From positions 24,490,001-24,554,000 of the forward strand of contig OZ316894.1 of assembly GCA_973895155.1 (NCBI GenBank): a stretch of DNA of 64,000 nt, written 5' to 3'. The translations under genes were made by a program, and so were the position numbers. The notes under the pieces were generated by a model, which saw nothing but the letters and a program-made list of their open reading frames with translations, was not told the DNA's origin and did not search any database. Positions 36,301 through 47,390 of this stretch are shown in pieces. Source of the DNA: Marsupella aquatica (Eukaryota; Marchantiophyta). Every line of letters begins with the position of its first letter. Positions within the stretch are counted from its first letter, which is position 1.

Positions 36301-37017
36301 ACCTCCTCTTGTCTCCAAGTAAAAGATCCCCAAACGAATCCTCTTTTCCAAAATATGTCACTTCTGCTTAATCGTATGGAGACGCAGTGTAAGAGTTGTG
36401 GAGGATGGCTGGCATGAGTTCTTCCTAGGCTTGGGTTCGTTGGATGTTTCTGATGCAACATTGAACGAGTTCTGGACTGTGAATGTGTGGAGATATTGTT
36501 GTCAATACTGACGAACCAGTTAAAATTTGTTGACACGGGAGTAGGAAAAGCCTGATGACGGGATGGGAACGAGAGGAGAAGATCTCAAGTTTATGTTGAA
36601 CTAGGGATTGATGTCTAGCTCTTTTCCTGGCCATCCATCCGCTCATGTTAGCCATTTAAGTCGTATGGTCTTATCGGTACTTTTCCTTTTCCAAAATTAA
36701 CATTTGTTTCCTGTGTACATGTCAAGCAGTTGGCTGTAGTGGAGACTAAAATATCATTTGAGGGGAAGAGCATGATCATGGTGCTTGCCCCAAACAAGGC
36801 CACTATAGAAAAGGAGAAAGCTGCAGCTCAATCACAGGCTTCTAAGCTCAAGACTAAGGCAGGAGGAAAGACCGAGGAAACTACAGCTGTTGAAGAACCT
36901 GCACAAACACTGGAGACACAGGCTTCAGTTGTTGAAGAACCTGCGCAAACACTGGAGACACAAGCAGCAGTTGTTGAAGAACCTGCACAAACATTGGAGA
37001 CTCAGGCATCAGTGTAG
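33325..37017 (+). CDS. infC: Translation initiation factor IF-3, probably plastid-targeted, nine exons
   Basis: Exons: 33325-33491, 33964-34203, 34454-34493, 34814-34873, 35118-35170, 35275-35330, 35562-35668, 35835-35927, 36730-37017. Phases agree and give 367 aa. The exon 1 end is the least certain; a phase-compatible alternative GT lies within RIVRCR. Residues 1 to about 130 are Ser/Arg/Gly-rich without fold motifs, as expected of a plastid transit peptide plus linker. The IF3 N domain starts near residue 136 ([40 protein letters not shown]). The C domain follows ([26 protein letters not shown], then [19 protein letters not shown] to about 295). IF3 binds the small ribosomal subunit and checks start-codon pairing. 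The last 42 residues are three 14-aa repeats ending at the stop. A mitochondrial or dual destination is possible. Confidence 0.9.
36889..37014 (+). repeat. Three 42-bp coding repeats at the IF3 C-terminus
   Basis: Three consecutive 42-bp units each encode [12 protein letters not shown](S/A)V, and the third ends directly at the TAG stop. They differ by only a few substitutions. The array therefore sits exactly at the end of the open frame and keeps it open. Confidence 0.95.
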
Positions 37018-38626
37018 GTTTAACGAAATGTAAATTGCCATGTTGTTTAGTGAAAGCTTAGTGTGAACCCATTATTGTTCCAGAAGCCAAGCCATAGCTC
37101 TATGAATCCGACATTTGAGTGTCAGAATTTCGTAAGGCTGGAATACGAAGGCTCTCTACTTGCGTGATACGATATTAGTGAATGCAAGGAGCTACAAATG
37201 TTTGTTCGATGGTCTGCCAGGCTTTACATTGCCTGGTGCCCGGTTCATGCATCCAACCTGCTGTTCCTAGACGTGCCTCACCATCACAGAAATCAGCTAG
37301 ATATCTGTTGACTGACAGACGCAGCAAGTTTATATAGAAAGGGGAGTTTTGCCTTCTTCTAAGAGATTCAATGCATTTAAAGGGTCTTGGCACGAAAAGT
37401 CGAATCTGCTCGTTAAAGCTATGCTAACACTGAATCGAAGGAAGCAATAAACACACCTAAACGCTGTTTTGTGCGTTTGGAGACTACAATATTGCGCTGT
37501 ACAGTAGAGCCTTGAGACTGGAAATGTTGCGTTCTGATGGCGATTTAATCAGAAAATGCTTGGCGACCCAGTTTCCGTACCCTGAACGGAGTTAGTACGT
37601 AAAGTGGTGCGCTTTTGGAAATCACCATGCAAGATGTTTATCTTTGAATCGGACAATCGGATTGTCTTGATCGTTTCTCCGGCACGCTTGATCATTTTCG
37701 TTTCTCCAGAGCTCAGCCGATACGTCCAAGGAGACTGTACTCTGGCCTTTCGTTGGGTAAAAATTCCGGTGCAACATAATTTTTTACCATCCCCCTCATT
37801 TGAGCAGCGACTTACTGGGAATCTCTCCCTGAACTCATTGTTCACTATAATGGAGGTTACTCTCTAGGTACAAAAGCGTTTTCAAATGCTATTGGGCAAA
37901 ATGGGCGGAGAAGTGGCTGCAGGAACATGTCCTCTGGGAAGTAGTAAGGAACTTCTGGCAGGTTATTAATCGTCATTTTTGAATTGCAAATGAGCAAAAA
38001 TGGGGCGGGGAGTAACTATCGACAGCTGTCATTTGGGTAGTTATGAAGCGTACATGACGCTTATTTAATTCCTTTCCAGCAAGTTTCATCCGAAGGCGAC
38101 AGTCTCAACCATAGCCCTACGGTAGGAAACTGTAGACATTAGTGATATGTAAGTTTCCGCGACTATCAGCAATCCAGTTTGAAAATGGACCCAAAAGATC
38201 CTTGCAGAAGTGTGGGAAGAGATGGAGGACATCCCATGTTTATATTTTTGCCGCAACGAAATGTTACAGTATCATAGTACAGCGACATCATTGTGGTGTC
38301 AATGGGTAACCATCCAGTCACATAAGTTCTCTTCAAGCAGTGCTTCCACATGTGGTTGCAGGTAACTGAATCACCTACAGTCTAAGCACTTAATAGTAAT
38401 CATTCAGAACGGAACCCTGGAATGGGGTACAACAAATGGATCAGAAGAGATCCATACCTGCAACTTACACTAAGTAGAGCTATCATTCTACAACTCACCA
38501 AAATATACGAGAACCTCACACTGGCTGTGTGAATCTACATGTGCGCCATAAGGCACAGAAATAAAATGTACAAGAAGCATATCAAGGTCCAGAGCTACGC
38601 ATATTGCTTCAGAGCAACAACCGGTT
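37018..38626. other. Intergenic region between IF3 and histone H2A
   Basis: The two genes converge here, so this stretch should hold both 3' untranslated regions. No further gene, RNA or clear repeat is visible. Confidence 0.5.
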
Positions 38627-39371
38627 TCACTTCGTTTCGGATGAAGACTTGTCAGACTTTGACGTCTTTTCTGCCTTGCTCGCAGCCTCTTTCTCGAGCT
38701 TAGCAGCCGTCTTCTTAGGAAGCAGAAGGGAGTGGATGTTCGGTAGCACGCCACCGTGAGCAATGGTCACACTAGCAAGCAGCTTTCCCAGCTCCTCGTC
38801 GTTCCTGATAGCCAATTGAATGTGTCTAGGGATGATCCTAGTCTTGTTGTTGTCACGGCAAGCATTACCAGCCAACTCGAGGACCTGCAAGGTAAATGAA
38901 CACTTTAGACAGAGTTTCCAATACAAAACCTCGTTGCCTGCGGTAGTTTGGACAATCCTTTCCACACAAAAAGCCTAGTTTATACCCATTCCGCGTTGGG
39001 TAAAGATGTTTGAGTAGGTCCCTTTGTAATCAGAGTATCGGATACGGACAGCATTGGCCGAACAACATTACAAAATCTCAAGCCACGAAAAAAAATCCCC
39101 AACCTGAAGTACATTGGCAAACGGATAATTGCGCGCGGTGGCACGCAGTGGTCCAAAGCGATATCAACAAGAGCTGAAGGCAATACCCTACCTCAGCAGC
39201 GAGGTATTCCAAAACGGCCGCAAGATAAACAGGGGCTCCAGCCCCTACTCGTTTCGAATATCTCCCATTCTTCAAGTACCGGGCTAGCCTTCCCACAGGG
39301 AACTGCAGACCCGCCCTCTGCGACTTGGAAATGGCTTTCTTCTTGGTCTTGGCGTGACCTCTTCCCGACAT
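38627..39371 (-). CDS. Histone H2A, two exons
   Basis: Exon 1 is 39371-39192 and exon 2 is 38884-38627. The intron has a GAG/GTAGGG donor and a TGCAG acceptor and falls after EYLAAE, the position usual for plant H2A genes. The 145-aa protein starts [12 protein letters not shown]. It carries the histone-fold landmarks [61 protein letters not shown] and [15 protein letters not shown]. The acidic-patch residues are present (EYLAAEVLE and NDEE). It packages nuclear DNA with H2B, H3 and H4. The tail is a Lys/Ser/Glu stretch ending SSSETK. It has neither the SQEF-type end of H2A.X nor an SPKK motif of H2A.W, and it lacks the H2A.Z pattern, so canonical H2A or a bryophyte-type variant is likeliest. 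Confidence 0.95.
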
Positions 39372-39656
39372 TGTGACGAAGAAAAGCAACGAAGAAAACC
39401 CCGAAATTCTCAGGAAAAAAACCACGGATCTAATCAAATCGCAACCCAACCCAAATCGAAAATCACCAGGCGAATGCGAAACCTAATAGATTGCGGTCGA
39501 GATTTCCTTCCTAAAAACGAACGCAGTGTAGAAATTCACAATTGGGTCCACTCCGGTGACAATGAGTTGAGGAGGAAGAGGATGAGCTCCAACGAAAGCA
39601 GACAGCAAGCTAACAAGACAGCTTTAGTAACACATTCAGCAGTCCATGAGAGAGTT

Positions 39657-39721
39657 CTTATACGAGCCAATAGGTTTCGAACCCTAGGACGGACAAAGGG
39701 GTTGATGGGCTCTAAGCCAAT
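39657..39721 (-). promoter_or_regulatory. Possible H2A core promoter: TATA-like box with CCAAT motifs
   Basis: On the minus strand TATAAG occurs at 39662-39657, about 290 bp upstream of the H2A start codon. ccaat motifs, read on the plus strand, lie at 39667 and 39717. This spacing would give a 5' leader of roughly 250 bp. The nearest ccaat is unusually close to the TATA-like sequence, so the assignment is tentative. Confidence 0.3.
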
Positions 39722-40904
39722 GGCTCGGCGATCGGGAGGGGTCCCGCCATGTCAGCTGTCCATGTCATCGATCCGTGGCTCTCGTCCCGCCCGCGAGGCG
39801 TTTTTGAATCGTATTTCCAAAGCTCTGGCCGTAGGATCCCGATCGGACGGGTGCACATGCTTCCGCTTTGTTTTTATTTTCGCGAGCAATTTACGATCCG
39901 GGCAGCCTCGCTTTTTGTCTGCGCTCTGACGCTTTCATCCTGTTGGTAACTAGCACACTTTTCAAACGGCCGTTGTTCGCCGCTCTCTCAAACGAGGCTC
40001 TCTGTAATGTAACCCATGTAATGTGTAGCAGACTTCTCTTTTTGTTGAGTTTGACTCAGAGTAGTCTGAACACAGGTGCTAATTTAAAGGGCACAGGGCT
40101 ACTCATAAGCATAGTTTAAATATCAAAAAATATTGATGAAAGAAATAGTTACCTAGGGTTTCCTTCTAAGGAGCAGGTCATGAAAGGTAAACTTCAAAGG
40201 CAATTACAATATAAATACTTATTACTCAGGATCAAGGATGGACATGCACAACCCAGATGGATACAAATTCAATGTTTAATTTACTTGCATAACATGCCTC
40301 ACACCTCTATCCCTTATATGACTTGTAAACATGCATTTGACAATCAAGTAAAAGAAGTTTCCAGTGGAGTCCTCCGGGGTGGTATCCATGTAGCAGCCTC
40401 CATTCTCATTCAACTAGAGAAATCGGCTATAGCATGACACGAAAAAGTTCACTTAATATCCATCAGAGTCATACTTTTGTGTTCTGAGCTTTCACTTGGG
40501 AAGAAAGGCCTGGCTTGCATTTGGCTTGATTTTGCACTCACCCCTTTTTTTCTTAATTTTCCAGCTTGGTGAATGTTATCTTGTGTAAAGGAGGAGATGC
40601 TAGGAATATTCTCTATTTCAATTGCCAATGTTTATTGTTGACAGTTACATCTCCCTAAAATTAAGGAGAACCACCAGATTTGGCTAATAGGCATGTGCCT
40701 TGGTGGGAGACTAGTTAGCAAAACCTAAAAGGGGAATCACAAAAGTTCCCCTTCTAGTAACCTAAATATCCAAATATTCTTACAGTTTGAAATTTACAAA
40801 TGGATGCAATATGTCCCCTAGGTGAAGGTGTCCACCCCTGTTGCCTTGGCTCCGTGTTGATTTGCAACAGATCATAGGCTACACGAGACGCTTCAGATAG
40901 CCTA

Positions 40905-41510
40905 TGATCATGTGTTGCATGATTGTTATTGTGGCCATGTTGTTGTTGTTGTGGCAATGTCCATGTGGGTGTCCATGTGGTACATAATAATGTTGAGGTG
41001 AGGCAAAGGAATGAAAAGGCCGCAAGGAAGTGTTGTTGTCCTAAGTGTTTCTTTTCCAGTCATGTTGTGGTTGCAACATGTCATCGTTTTGGGTGGGTAG
41101 TTGTTGGTACATATTGGGGAGGGTGAGAGAGAGGGGAGGCAAGGGGAGAGCAAGATGAGGAGCGAGACAGGTAATGGCTGCCAAGGCACATGTCAGGGTT
41201 CAGGTGGGGTTGCGCAATACTATGTGGAGAATTAATGTTTTCATTTTTTTCCCTCCCCCTCTTTTCCATTTTGATCCCTCCTTTCAACAAGATTAAATAA
41301 AGAGAAGGAAAAAAGTGAGGACAGCTTTTTTATTAAATTCCCATATATCCTCCTCCGTCACCAACGCCTCTCAAGCCAGTGCCATGCCACAAAAAAACAC
41401 TTAGTTTATGTATTGGCATATAACATAGCCAACACATTACCTTGTACCTTATTGTAAAAGTAAATATATTTCCTTGGGCACTCGTTTGTCAATCCAAGAC
41501 TCTACAATGC
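40905..41510. repeat. Dispersed repeat, copy 2 (relates to ~22.96-23.72 kb)
   Basis: This is the same order of landmarks, in the same orientation, as the copy at 22.96-23.72 kb: TTG-rich opening, ggttcaggtggggttgcgc, CCCTC-rich tract, caacaagattaaa and accttattgtaaaag. The pair could be two insertions of an old non-autonomous element. Ends are approximate and no target-site duplication was found by eye. Confidence 0.55.
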
Positions 41511-42313
41511 ATCTGATGGTTGAAAGGGATTTTGGCAGGACCCCTGATTAGGGTGGTTGAGATTTGCATTTTGCTTTTTGACCATTGACAGGGTGGTGCC
41601 ATTAGAAATATTTGCATTCTAGACAAATTAGGCAACTCGTGTGGGGGGTATTCATTGTGGTAATTTGACTAATTTTGCCACCAAGAAAAGGTTGGACTGT
41701 CCCCACCTACAGGAAACGTTGGATTGTCCACCCCTGCTCACACAACCCCTGTCGCAAAACATGAATTTGACCTTTTTTTCAAGCAAAATAGCATGAGGCC
41801 CTATTTTATTGTTTCAGTTTCAAATGATTAATTTCAACCCTGAAAAGTTGGTGTTTACATCAAGATGTTTAGAATACTTCTAAACTCCGGATGACCATTT
41901 TTCTGAGTTTCACAGAGCACAAGTGACGGGAACTAGCTAGTTCACGGGAGTGCCATCCCAATTCACCTCTGCAAATCACATATTATTTGTTTTTGATTCC
42001 ATGAACAACTCAAATGCCAAAAACATTCTTTTCCCATTTCAGTTTCAATCTTAATTTTAAAAACATCTTATCTATTGAAATGTCACGTCAAGATGCTTAG
42101 AATATTGTTAAAACTTAAGTTACAGGAGTTTTGAGGTTTCAAAGCACTCTACAATATCTTGTTAGTCGGGTTAATAATATAATATTTTATGCGTGAACTC
42201 AGATGAACTACTGTCACCTCTCCTTGTGAGCTCTCTACTTCTCACTCAGTCTTTGGAAGCAAATTCCACTGACATTAAATTGTTACAATGTGCTCAAGCT
42301 TGTGCCCCCAATC

Positions 42314-42392
42314 ACATATCTCTAGCCAGGGTACTAGTGCGCCTCAACAACATATATCTCTAGCCATCGGTACTAGTGCACCTCAACAAACG
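42314..42392. repeat. ~39-bp tandem duplication
   Basis: Two successive units share catatctctagcc, ggtactagtgc and cctcaacaa. They are slightly diverged and lie in gene-free DNA. Confidence 0.8.
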
Positions 42393-42582
42393 CTTGCCCC
42401 ATTAGACTACATCCATGTCCCACTTGCAAAGAACACTAAGTTTATCAAAGTACAATGAAGAAAAAGCAAAGGAGGCCCAATGCATGTCATATACGCCAAG
42501 CACCAGAATAGTGTGCAAAGGTGAACCCCTAAAATGTAGAAAGTGATTAATTAAAAAAATCTTGCAGGCTTAGTTAAGAGAT

Positions 42583-42840
42583 TTGATGTGGACCATGAAC
42601 TCATCACACCATTGAGGAGTAAATCTGATATCTGATGTATAGTAGTTAAGACAGTAGATGTTTACCATTAACTCATCACACCATTGAAGAGTTAATATGA
42701 CCTGGTTAAGACGGTAGATGTGTACCATTAACCTGTCACACCATTGAAAAGTATAATATTGAAAAGTAAATCTGACGTAGTTTAGACAATAGATGTGTAC
42801 CATTAACTCACCACACCATGTGTACCATGAACTCAATACA
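42583..42840. repeat. ~60-72-bp tandem repeat, about four units
   Basis: The core accattaactcatcacaccattgaa recurs (with changes) near 42592, 42664, 42724 and 42799, separated by gacrgtagatgtgt-like spacers. The 145-aa minus-strand frame across it is repetitive low-complexity and is not called as a gene. Confidence 0.8.
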
Positions 42841-43325
42841 ACAACTTTATCTCTTTCTTTCTTTTTGTTTTCTAAGTTTCTTGGGGTTTGTTTTTGTCCA
42901 TCCTTTTGAGTTTGGTTTTTGTTCCTCACCTTCTTTTCCTTGTTCTTCTTGCCTTTTATTAAATTAGTCCTTTCTGGGTTCTTTAGAGTGCTGGTTTGAT
43001 TCGTCAATCTGCCTTTGCTCTACAAATCAACACTGTTTGGCATTTTCTTTATTGGCAAAAATTTGCCCAATCTTGCCTTGGGATTAGATAGTGGCTACCT
43101 TAAGGAAGGGAAGTTTTGAATTTTTCTTGCAAACTTAGCCAAATCCTGAGGTTGCAAGAGTGTCTAGTCAAGAGCACTCATGAAGGGTGACTGTGTAGCC
43201 TTGCCAGTCCCTCCCAAGCGAGCTTTCAAGCTGCCGTTGGGCTTGCTCACAGTGTCTCACAGTGTTCTACCAGAGAATTGTACTTGATTGCCAGGACACA
43301 AAATGTACTTTACTAGCACCCTCCG

Positions 43326-43430
43326 GCTCACATACCTATGTATTGGGCTATGTACCAGGTGTGCTCACATAACTCTGTGTTGGGCTAAGTACTAGGTGTA
43401 CTCACATAATGGTGTACTGGGCTATGTACC
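43326..43430. repeat. ~37-bp tandem repeat, three units
   Basis: Units near 43329, 43366 and 43403 share ctcacata and tgggctatgtacc-like ends. They are followed by a T-arm-like ggggttcaattcccc sequence at about 43471. Confidence 0.8.
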
Positions 43431-44394
43431 AAGTAGCAAGGTGCTTGGGGTAGGTGTATTTGGGAGCATGGAGGGGTTCAATTCCCCTAGTACACAGAAT
43501 TAATTTACATTCACAAAAGGCTAACATATATTGCTTTGAGATTTAGTTCAACTGTCTCTTATATGGGTTGGTTATCCTCACTTATTCTTCTTAGGGTAAG
43601 TTCCCACCCATTGTTAGGGATAGTCAGAGTGCCTAGGATTAACTATCATGAATTATTGAGAGTTAACTTTTCAAAAGATAACTATTCTGATAAGTTAACA
43701 ATTGTATTCTCCCGTACTCAATGAATTTAAACTCAGATGGAGAGTGTCAAGACGGTACTTTGCAAACAGATAATCGAAGAGAGCACTTTGGGCACCGCAG
43801 TGACTGTAAGAAAACCGTCGGATCCAGACTAGACAGCAATATGGAACATAAGAGCACTCAATCTCACACTACACCAACAAGACACCACGATCATGGAGAA
43901 ACTCCTGAAGGATCCATATATAGCTCAAGAGATTGAACATGTGAAGAATGAGGGAGAGAATGCTCTCCCTCCAACCTATACCCCCCAAGGGGGACAAAGA
44001 TGCCTAAATAAGTGGATCTTATCCTAAACTAACCAAGGGTCAATTAACCCTAGTAAGGCCAAACTAACTAAAGTTGGGAACTCGAGTCAATTCTTAACAC
44101 ACTGCAGCAAAATTTTGCAGAACATGCAATAGAACAAAAGATTTCAATAGAACAAATGCAGTGCACAATTTGGTATGTACTTTGTAAGTGTCATAAAATT
44201 TGTTCCCTGAATGCTTGGGGCAATGTGTAACGCAAAATGATAAGACCAATTAATTGCCTATACAAGAATTGTCTACTTCTACGTCAAATGAATCATTTGA
44301 AGTGTGTATGAAAAGAATAGTGTTAGTATTTAGTATTGCTGCAAAAAATGACAATGGAAAATGATGACAATGGAAAAATGATGATGTTTGCATT

Positions 44395-45271
44395 GTTCAT
44401 CCAATGCAATTCACCTGTCGATACGCCAAAGCCTGCATTGCAGTTGCCATATCTTTGAACACCGATACCATGGCTTTTCGATCAATGGACAAGGATTCCT
44501 TCTTGGTTGATTCAAGAATCATTTTCGCCTTTGAGTTCGAATTGCTTATCAAAGCAAAACAACCTCTTTGTCATTGATCATTAAGAAAGACAATCAAACT
44601 ATTGTGGCTAGTCTTCAGAACTCTTGAGATGTTTATAGTCCATCTTCTCTTAGCCCTGCCTGTAGGTCCTGCAACCCTGTCTCCTCTGGCCACAAGGACA
44701 TTCTAAGTCTCTCTCTGATTACCAGGGAACAAATCAATTGCCCAATTTTCATCTGTAATAGTTTGTTGAGGAGGGGATTGAAGGATGTGGTGCGGCTGGA
44801 TTCTGAGGAGCAATGCACAAAACTGAATCAAATGTGGAAGGTGGAGCCATACACGACCGTTGCAAGCAAAAAACATCCATTAAATCTTACAAGTCTTTGT
44901 TGAACTTGGGAACAAGCTTAGCCTACATATGCTTGTTCTTGCTCATGTTGTAGTACGACGTCCCAACAAAAGACAAAATGAAATCTCTGATTGCCTTCTA
45001 ATCCCCAAAGAGATTGTTCCACTTTGTGGTACACACTGGTCCTTTATAGTTGCTATAGCCCTTGGCACTCATGAACAGTGATATGTCTTTCCACTTTTGC
45101 ACACTTGAAAGGAAACTCTGTTGGCCAATGTTATCGATGTCCAATTCCAACTCTATTTTCTTAGCCTAAACAAGGCAAATCATTTCTGGTTCGGTCCAAT
45201 TTGCGCTTGAGGTCTCACTGATTGTTGAGAGTTGGGAATAGAGAAAGTAGCAACAGTGGGAGCATCGGCCA
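44395..45271 (-). pseudogene. Broken trihelix-like (Myb/SANT-like) gene
   Basis: The minus strand encodes a recognisable Myb/SANT-like trihelix domain: NWTEPEMICLV, then AKKIELELDIDN, SVQKWKDISLFMSAKGY, and CTTKWNNLFGD followed by KAIRDF. The Trp and Cys spacing fits that fold. It is interrupted by in-frame stops after ICLV, after LFGD and after NKHM, and a frameshift separates it from an upstream MADAPTVATFSIPNS start at 45271. A probable C-terminal part (STKKESLSIDRKAMVSVFKD) survives near 44,500. Such domains bind DNA in plant transcription factors and in some transposon-derived gene families. This copy cannot make a full protein. The family assignment is by eye. Confidence 0.65.
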
Positions 45272-45858
45272 TATTGCAAACTCACGACAGTTAATGCTCA
45301 CGGAACCTTCTAAAGAGGACACTCAACATGACACTCAGCACTACACTCCCGGCTCGACACTCCGCGCTTGACACTCAGCTCAACACTCCTTGCCTCAACT
45401 TGTGTTGGCAGGCTTGTTGCAGGCCGGGTGAAACATGTTACCAAAAAGTTAAGTACTTGCGAGCCTACTATCCCTAACTAGAGGTCATTATTCATTTTAA
45501 CTATCAATTTGAACTAGGCCAGCCACTTGAGCCAGCGGGAACCCTGCGCCTAGTTATCTTTTCATATATCAGTATGAGTTAAGAACACAACAGGCTTAGG
45601 TGGGAACCCACCCTTAGAGGCTTTGGTTCAATTTTGCCAAAAGCTCTGATACACACCCTTGGCTTGTCACCACCCAATCCTAATAGATGGACTGCCAAAA
45701 ACATACCTTGGGTGGGCAAGAGGTCGCCACCCCTCCTGAACCGTGGAACCATGAGATTGTGACCTCTTCTTAGGCAAGCCAATGGGGAGTCGCCACAATA
45801 GCTACTTGCCCAAGACCTTAAAAACCACCGCTAGCCATAATGCATCCCCCTTCTATAT

Positions 45859-46012
45859 GGCTAGTGATGATTTAAAAAAACACTGTCATATATATCAGAC
45901 TGCAAAAGAACAAGAGGCGCCCCAATTCATGTATATAACTAGCCGAATTTTTTTTTTGTCACATATATTACAGTGCACAAGAACAAGAGGCGCCCCAATC
46001 CTCCTGCTACTA
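45859..46012. repeat. Left module of a duplicated gtcatatatatca / gaacaagaggcgcccc repeat
   Basis: After ggctagtgatgatttaaaaa and a cact, two units follow of gtcatatatatcagactgca plus aaagaacaagaggcgcccca (the second diverged). The same order, including the ggctagtga lead-in, recurs at 47,408-47,657. Confidence 0.85.
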
Positions 46013-46195
46013 TAATACCCTATCCCGCCAAAAGTGGTGGGTCATCCGTTTACAAAATCACTTTTGGAGGGAACATTCCATGACCATCCCATTTATAAGC
46101 TCTTTTATCCCCGTCTTTCATTAGTCAAAAAATAATCTCCCTAACCAAAAGCAAACAAGACAAGTATTTTGGTATGCACAAAGATTCTCTAAGAA

Positions 46196-46275
46196 GGGAA
46201 TGATGGCATACCCTCTATGTGAGTAATTCTCAAGAGGGGAATGATGGGATACCCTCTATGTGAGTGCCATGTGTT
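46196..46275. repeat. 41-bp tandem duplication
   Basis: ggggaatgatgg-ataccctctatgtgagt is present at about 46196 and 46237 with one or two differences. A 12-G homopolymer lies nearby at about 46532. Confidence 0.85.
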
Positions 46276-46805
46276 GCCATTGGAATGGGGGCACTTGGAC
46301 ACCATTATGAGGGGATAGGGACTAGGACACATAGAGTTCAAAATAGGGAGGGGAATTAATGATGCACCCATGGGTGAAGGGATGAAGGGATGAATAGTAT
46401 CATACTCTCCCATAAGTACAAGATAGGGGTTGAGACAAAGTGGAGCGAAGGAAAGTGAAAATAAAGAAAATAATAATAAGACAATAAGAGGGAAAAGGGA
46501 GGAGAAAAGGGACACCCTTGCCTTTTTATAAGGGGGGGGGGGGTGAGAACGGAGAGGCAGAGAAAGGGGAAGAGGAGGCCATGAGGAAGAGGGGGATGTC
46601 ACCCTCCACCTAGGGGTGTGTGAATGTGTCCGCTTATGTTGTCATCACCTATCTCTCTTATCACTTTTTGCAAAAATATGTTTTTGACATGGACATCTAT
46701 TATCCAATGACATCTTTCACGCAATGTACAAGTATTGAACATGACCACAACAACTCCGTGGTTAGGATCACACATCACATGTCTCAATAATTACATTGCA
46801 AAATC

Positions 46806-47365
46806 TATATTTTTTTGCCTTGCCTTGTCATATTTTTCTTATTTTGCAATCTTTTTCTCACCTTGATGTCTTTCTCTTATCACGACATATTTTCTCTCCT
46901 TGACATTTTTTCCTAACCTTAACACTGTTTTCTTGCCTTGCCATATACCTTTTAATGAGCTTGCCATCTTTTACTCACCTTGACATCTTTTATCTCATCT
47001 TGCCATCTGTTTTCATCTTGACATCTTTATCTCATTATAACATCTTTTCCCTCCTCGACATCTTTTCCTCACCTTACCATTTTTTTCTCGTATTGCCATC
47101 TTTTATCTCCTTGACATCTGTTCTCACCCTCGAAATATTTTCTCACCTCGACTTCTTTTACCTCATCTCACCATCTTTTTCTCATCTCGACATCTTTATC
47201 TCATCATAACATCTTTTTTCTCCTCGACATTTTTTCCTCGCTTTAATATTTTTTTCTCACCTTACCATCTCCTCTCTCCTTGAGGTCTTTTTTCACCTTG
47301 ACTTCTTTTCCTCATCTCGACATCTTTTTCACTTCAAGATCCTTTCTTCACCTTGACATCTTTTG
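46806..47365. repeat. Pyrimidine-rich ~20-bp minisatellite, roughly 26 units
   Basis: The DNA is an almost unbroken series of variants of ctcaccttgacatctttt on the plus strand, so the other strand is purine-rich. Units vary in length (about 18-23 bp) and in the third and fourth triplets (ttgacatc, tcgacatc, ttaccatc, ttgccatc). Short open frames across it are repetitive Ser/Leu/Phe peptides and are not called as genes. Confidence 0.9.
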
Positions 47366-47390
47366 TGCAATGCACAGGCATGGGGCTTGT

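Larger units (their letters stand above)
39722..42500. other. Intergenic, repeat-containing, no gene seen
   Basis: A GC-richer part to about 39,960 may belong to the H2A upstream region. Beyond it the DNA becomes AT-rich, with a dispersed repeat at 40.9-41.5 kb. No frame is convincing on either strand. Confidence 0.5.

Noticed and set aside
42570-43007. 145-aa minus-strand open frame
   Set aside because: Its C-terminal half encodes the 60-72-bp tandem repeat and its N-terminal half a Lys/Asn low-complexity run.
43413-43495. tRNA-like stretch: tgtactg / tagtaca ends and a perfect ggggttcaattcccc T-arm
   Set aside because: The 5' end is part of a three-copy 37-bp repeat, the D-loop lacks its GG, and no 5-bp anticodon stem with a 7-nt loop can be formed. 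It is probably coincidence or a relic in a repeat.
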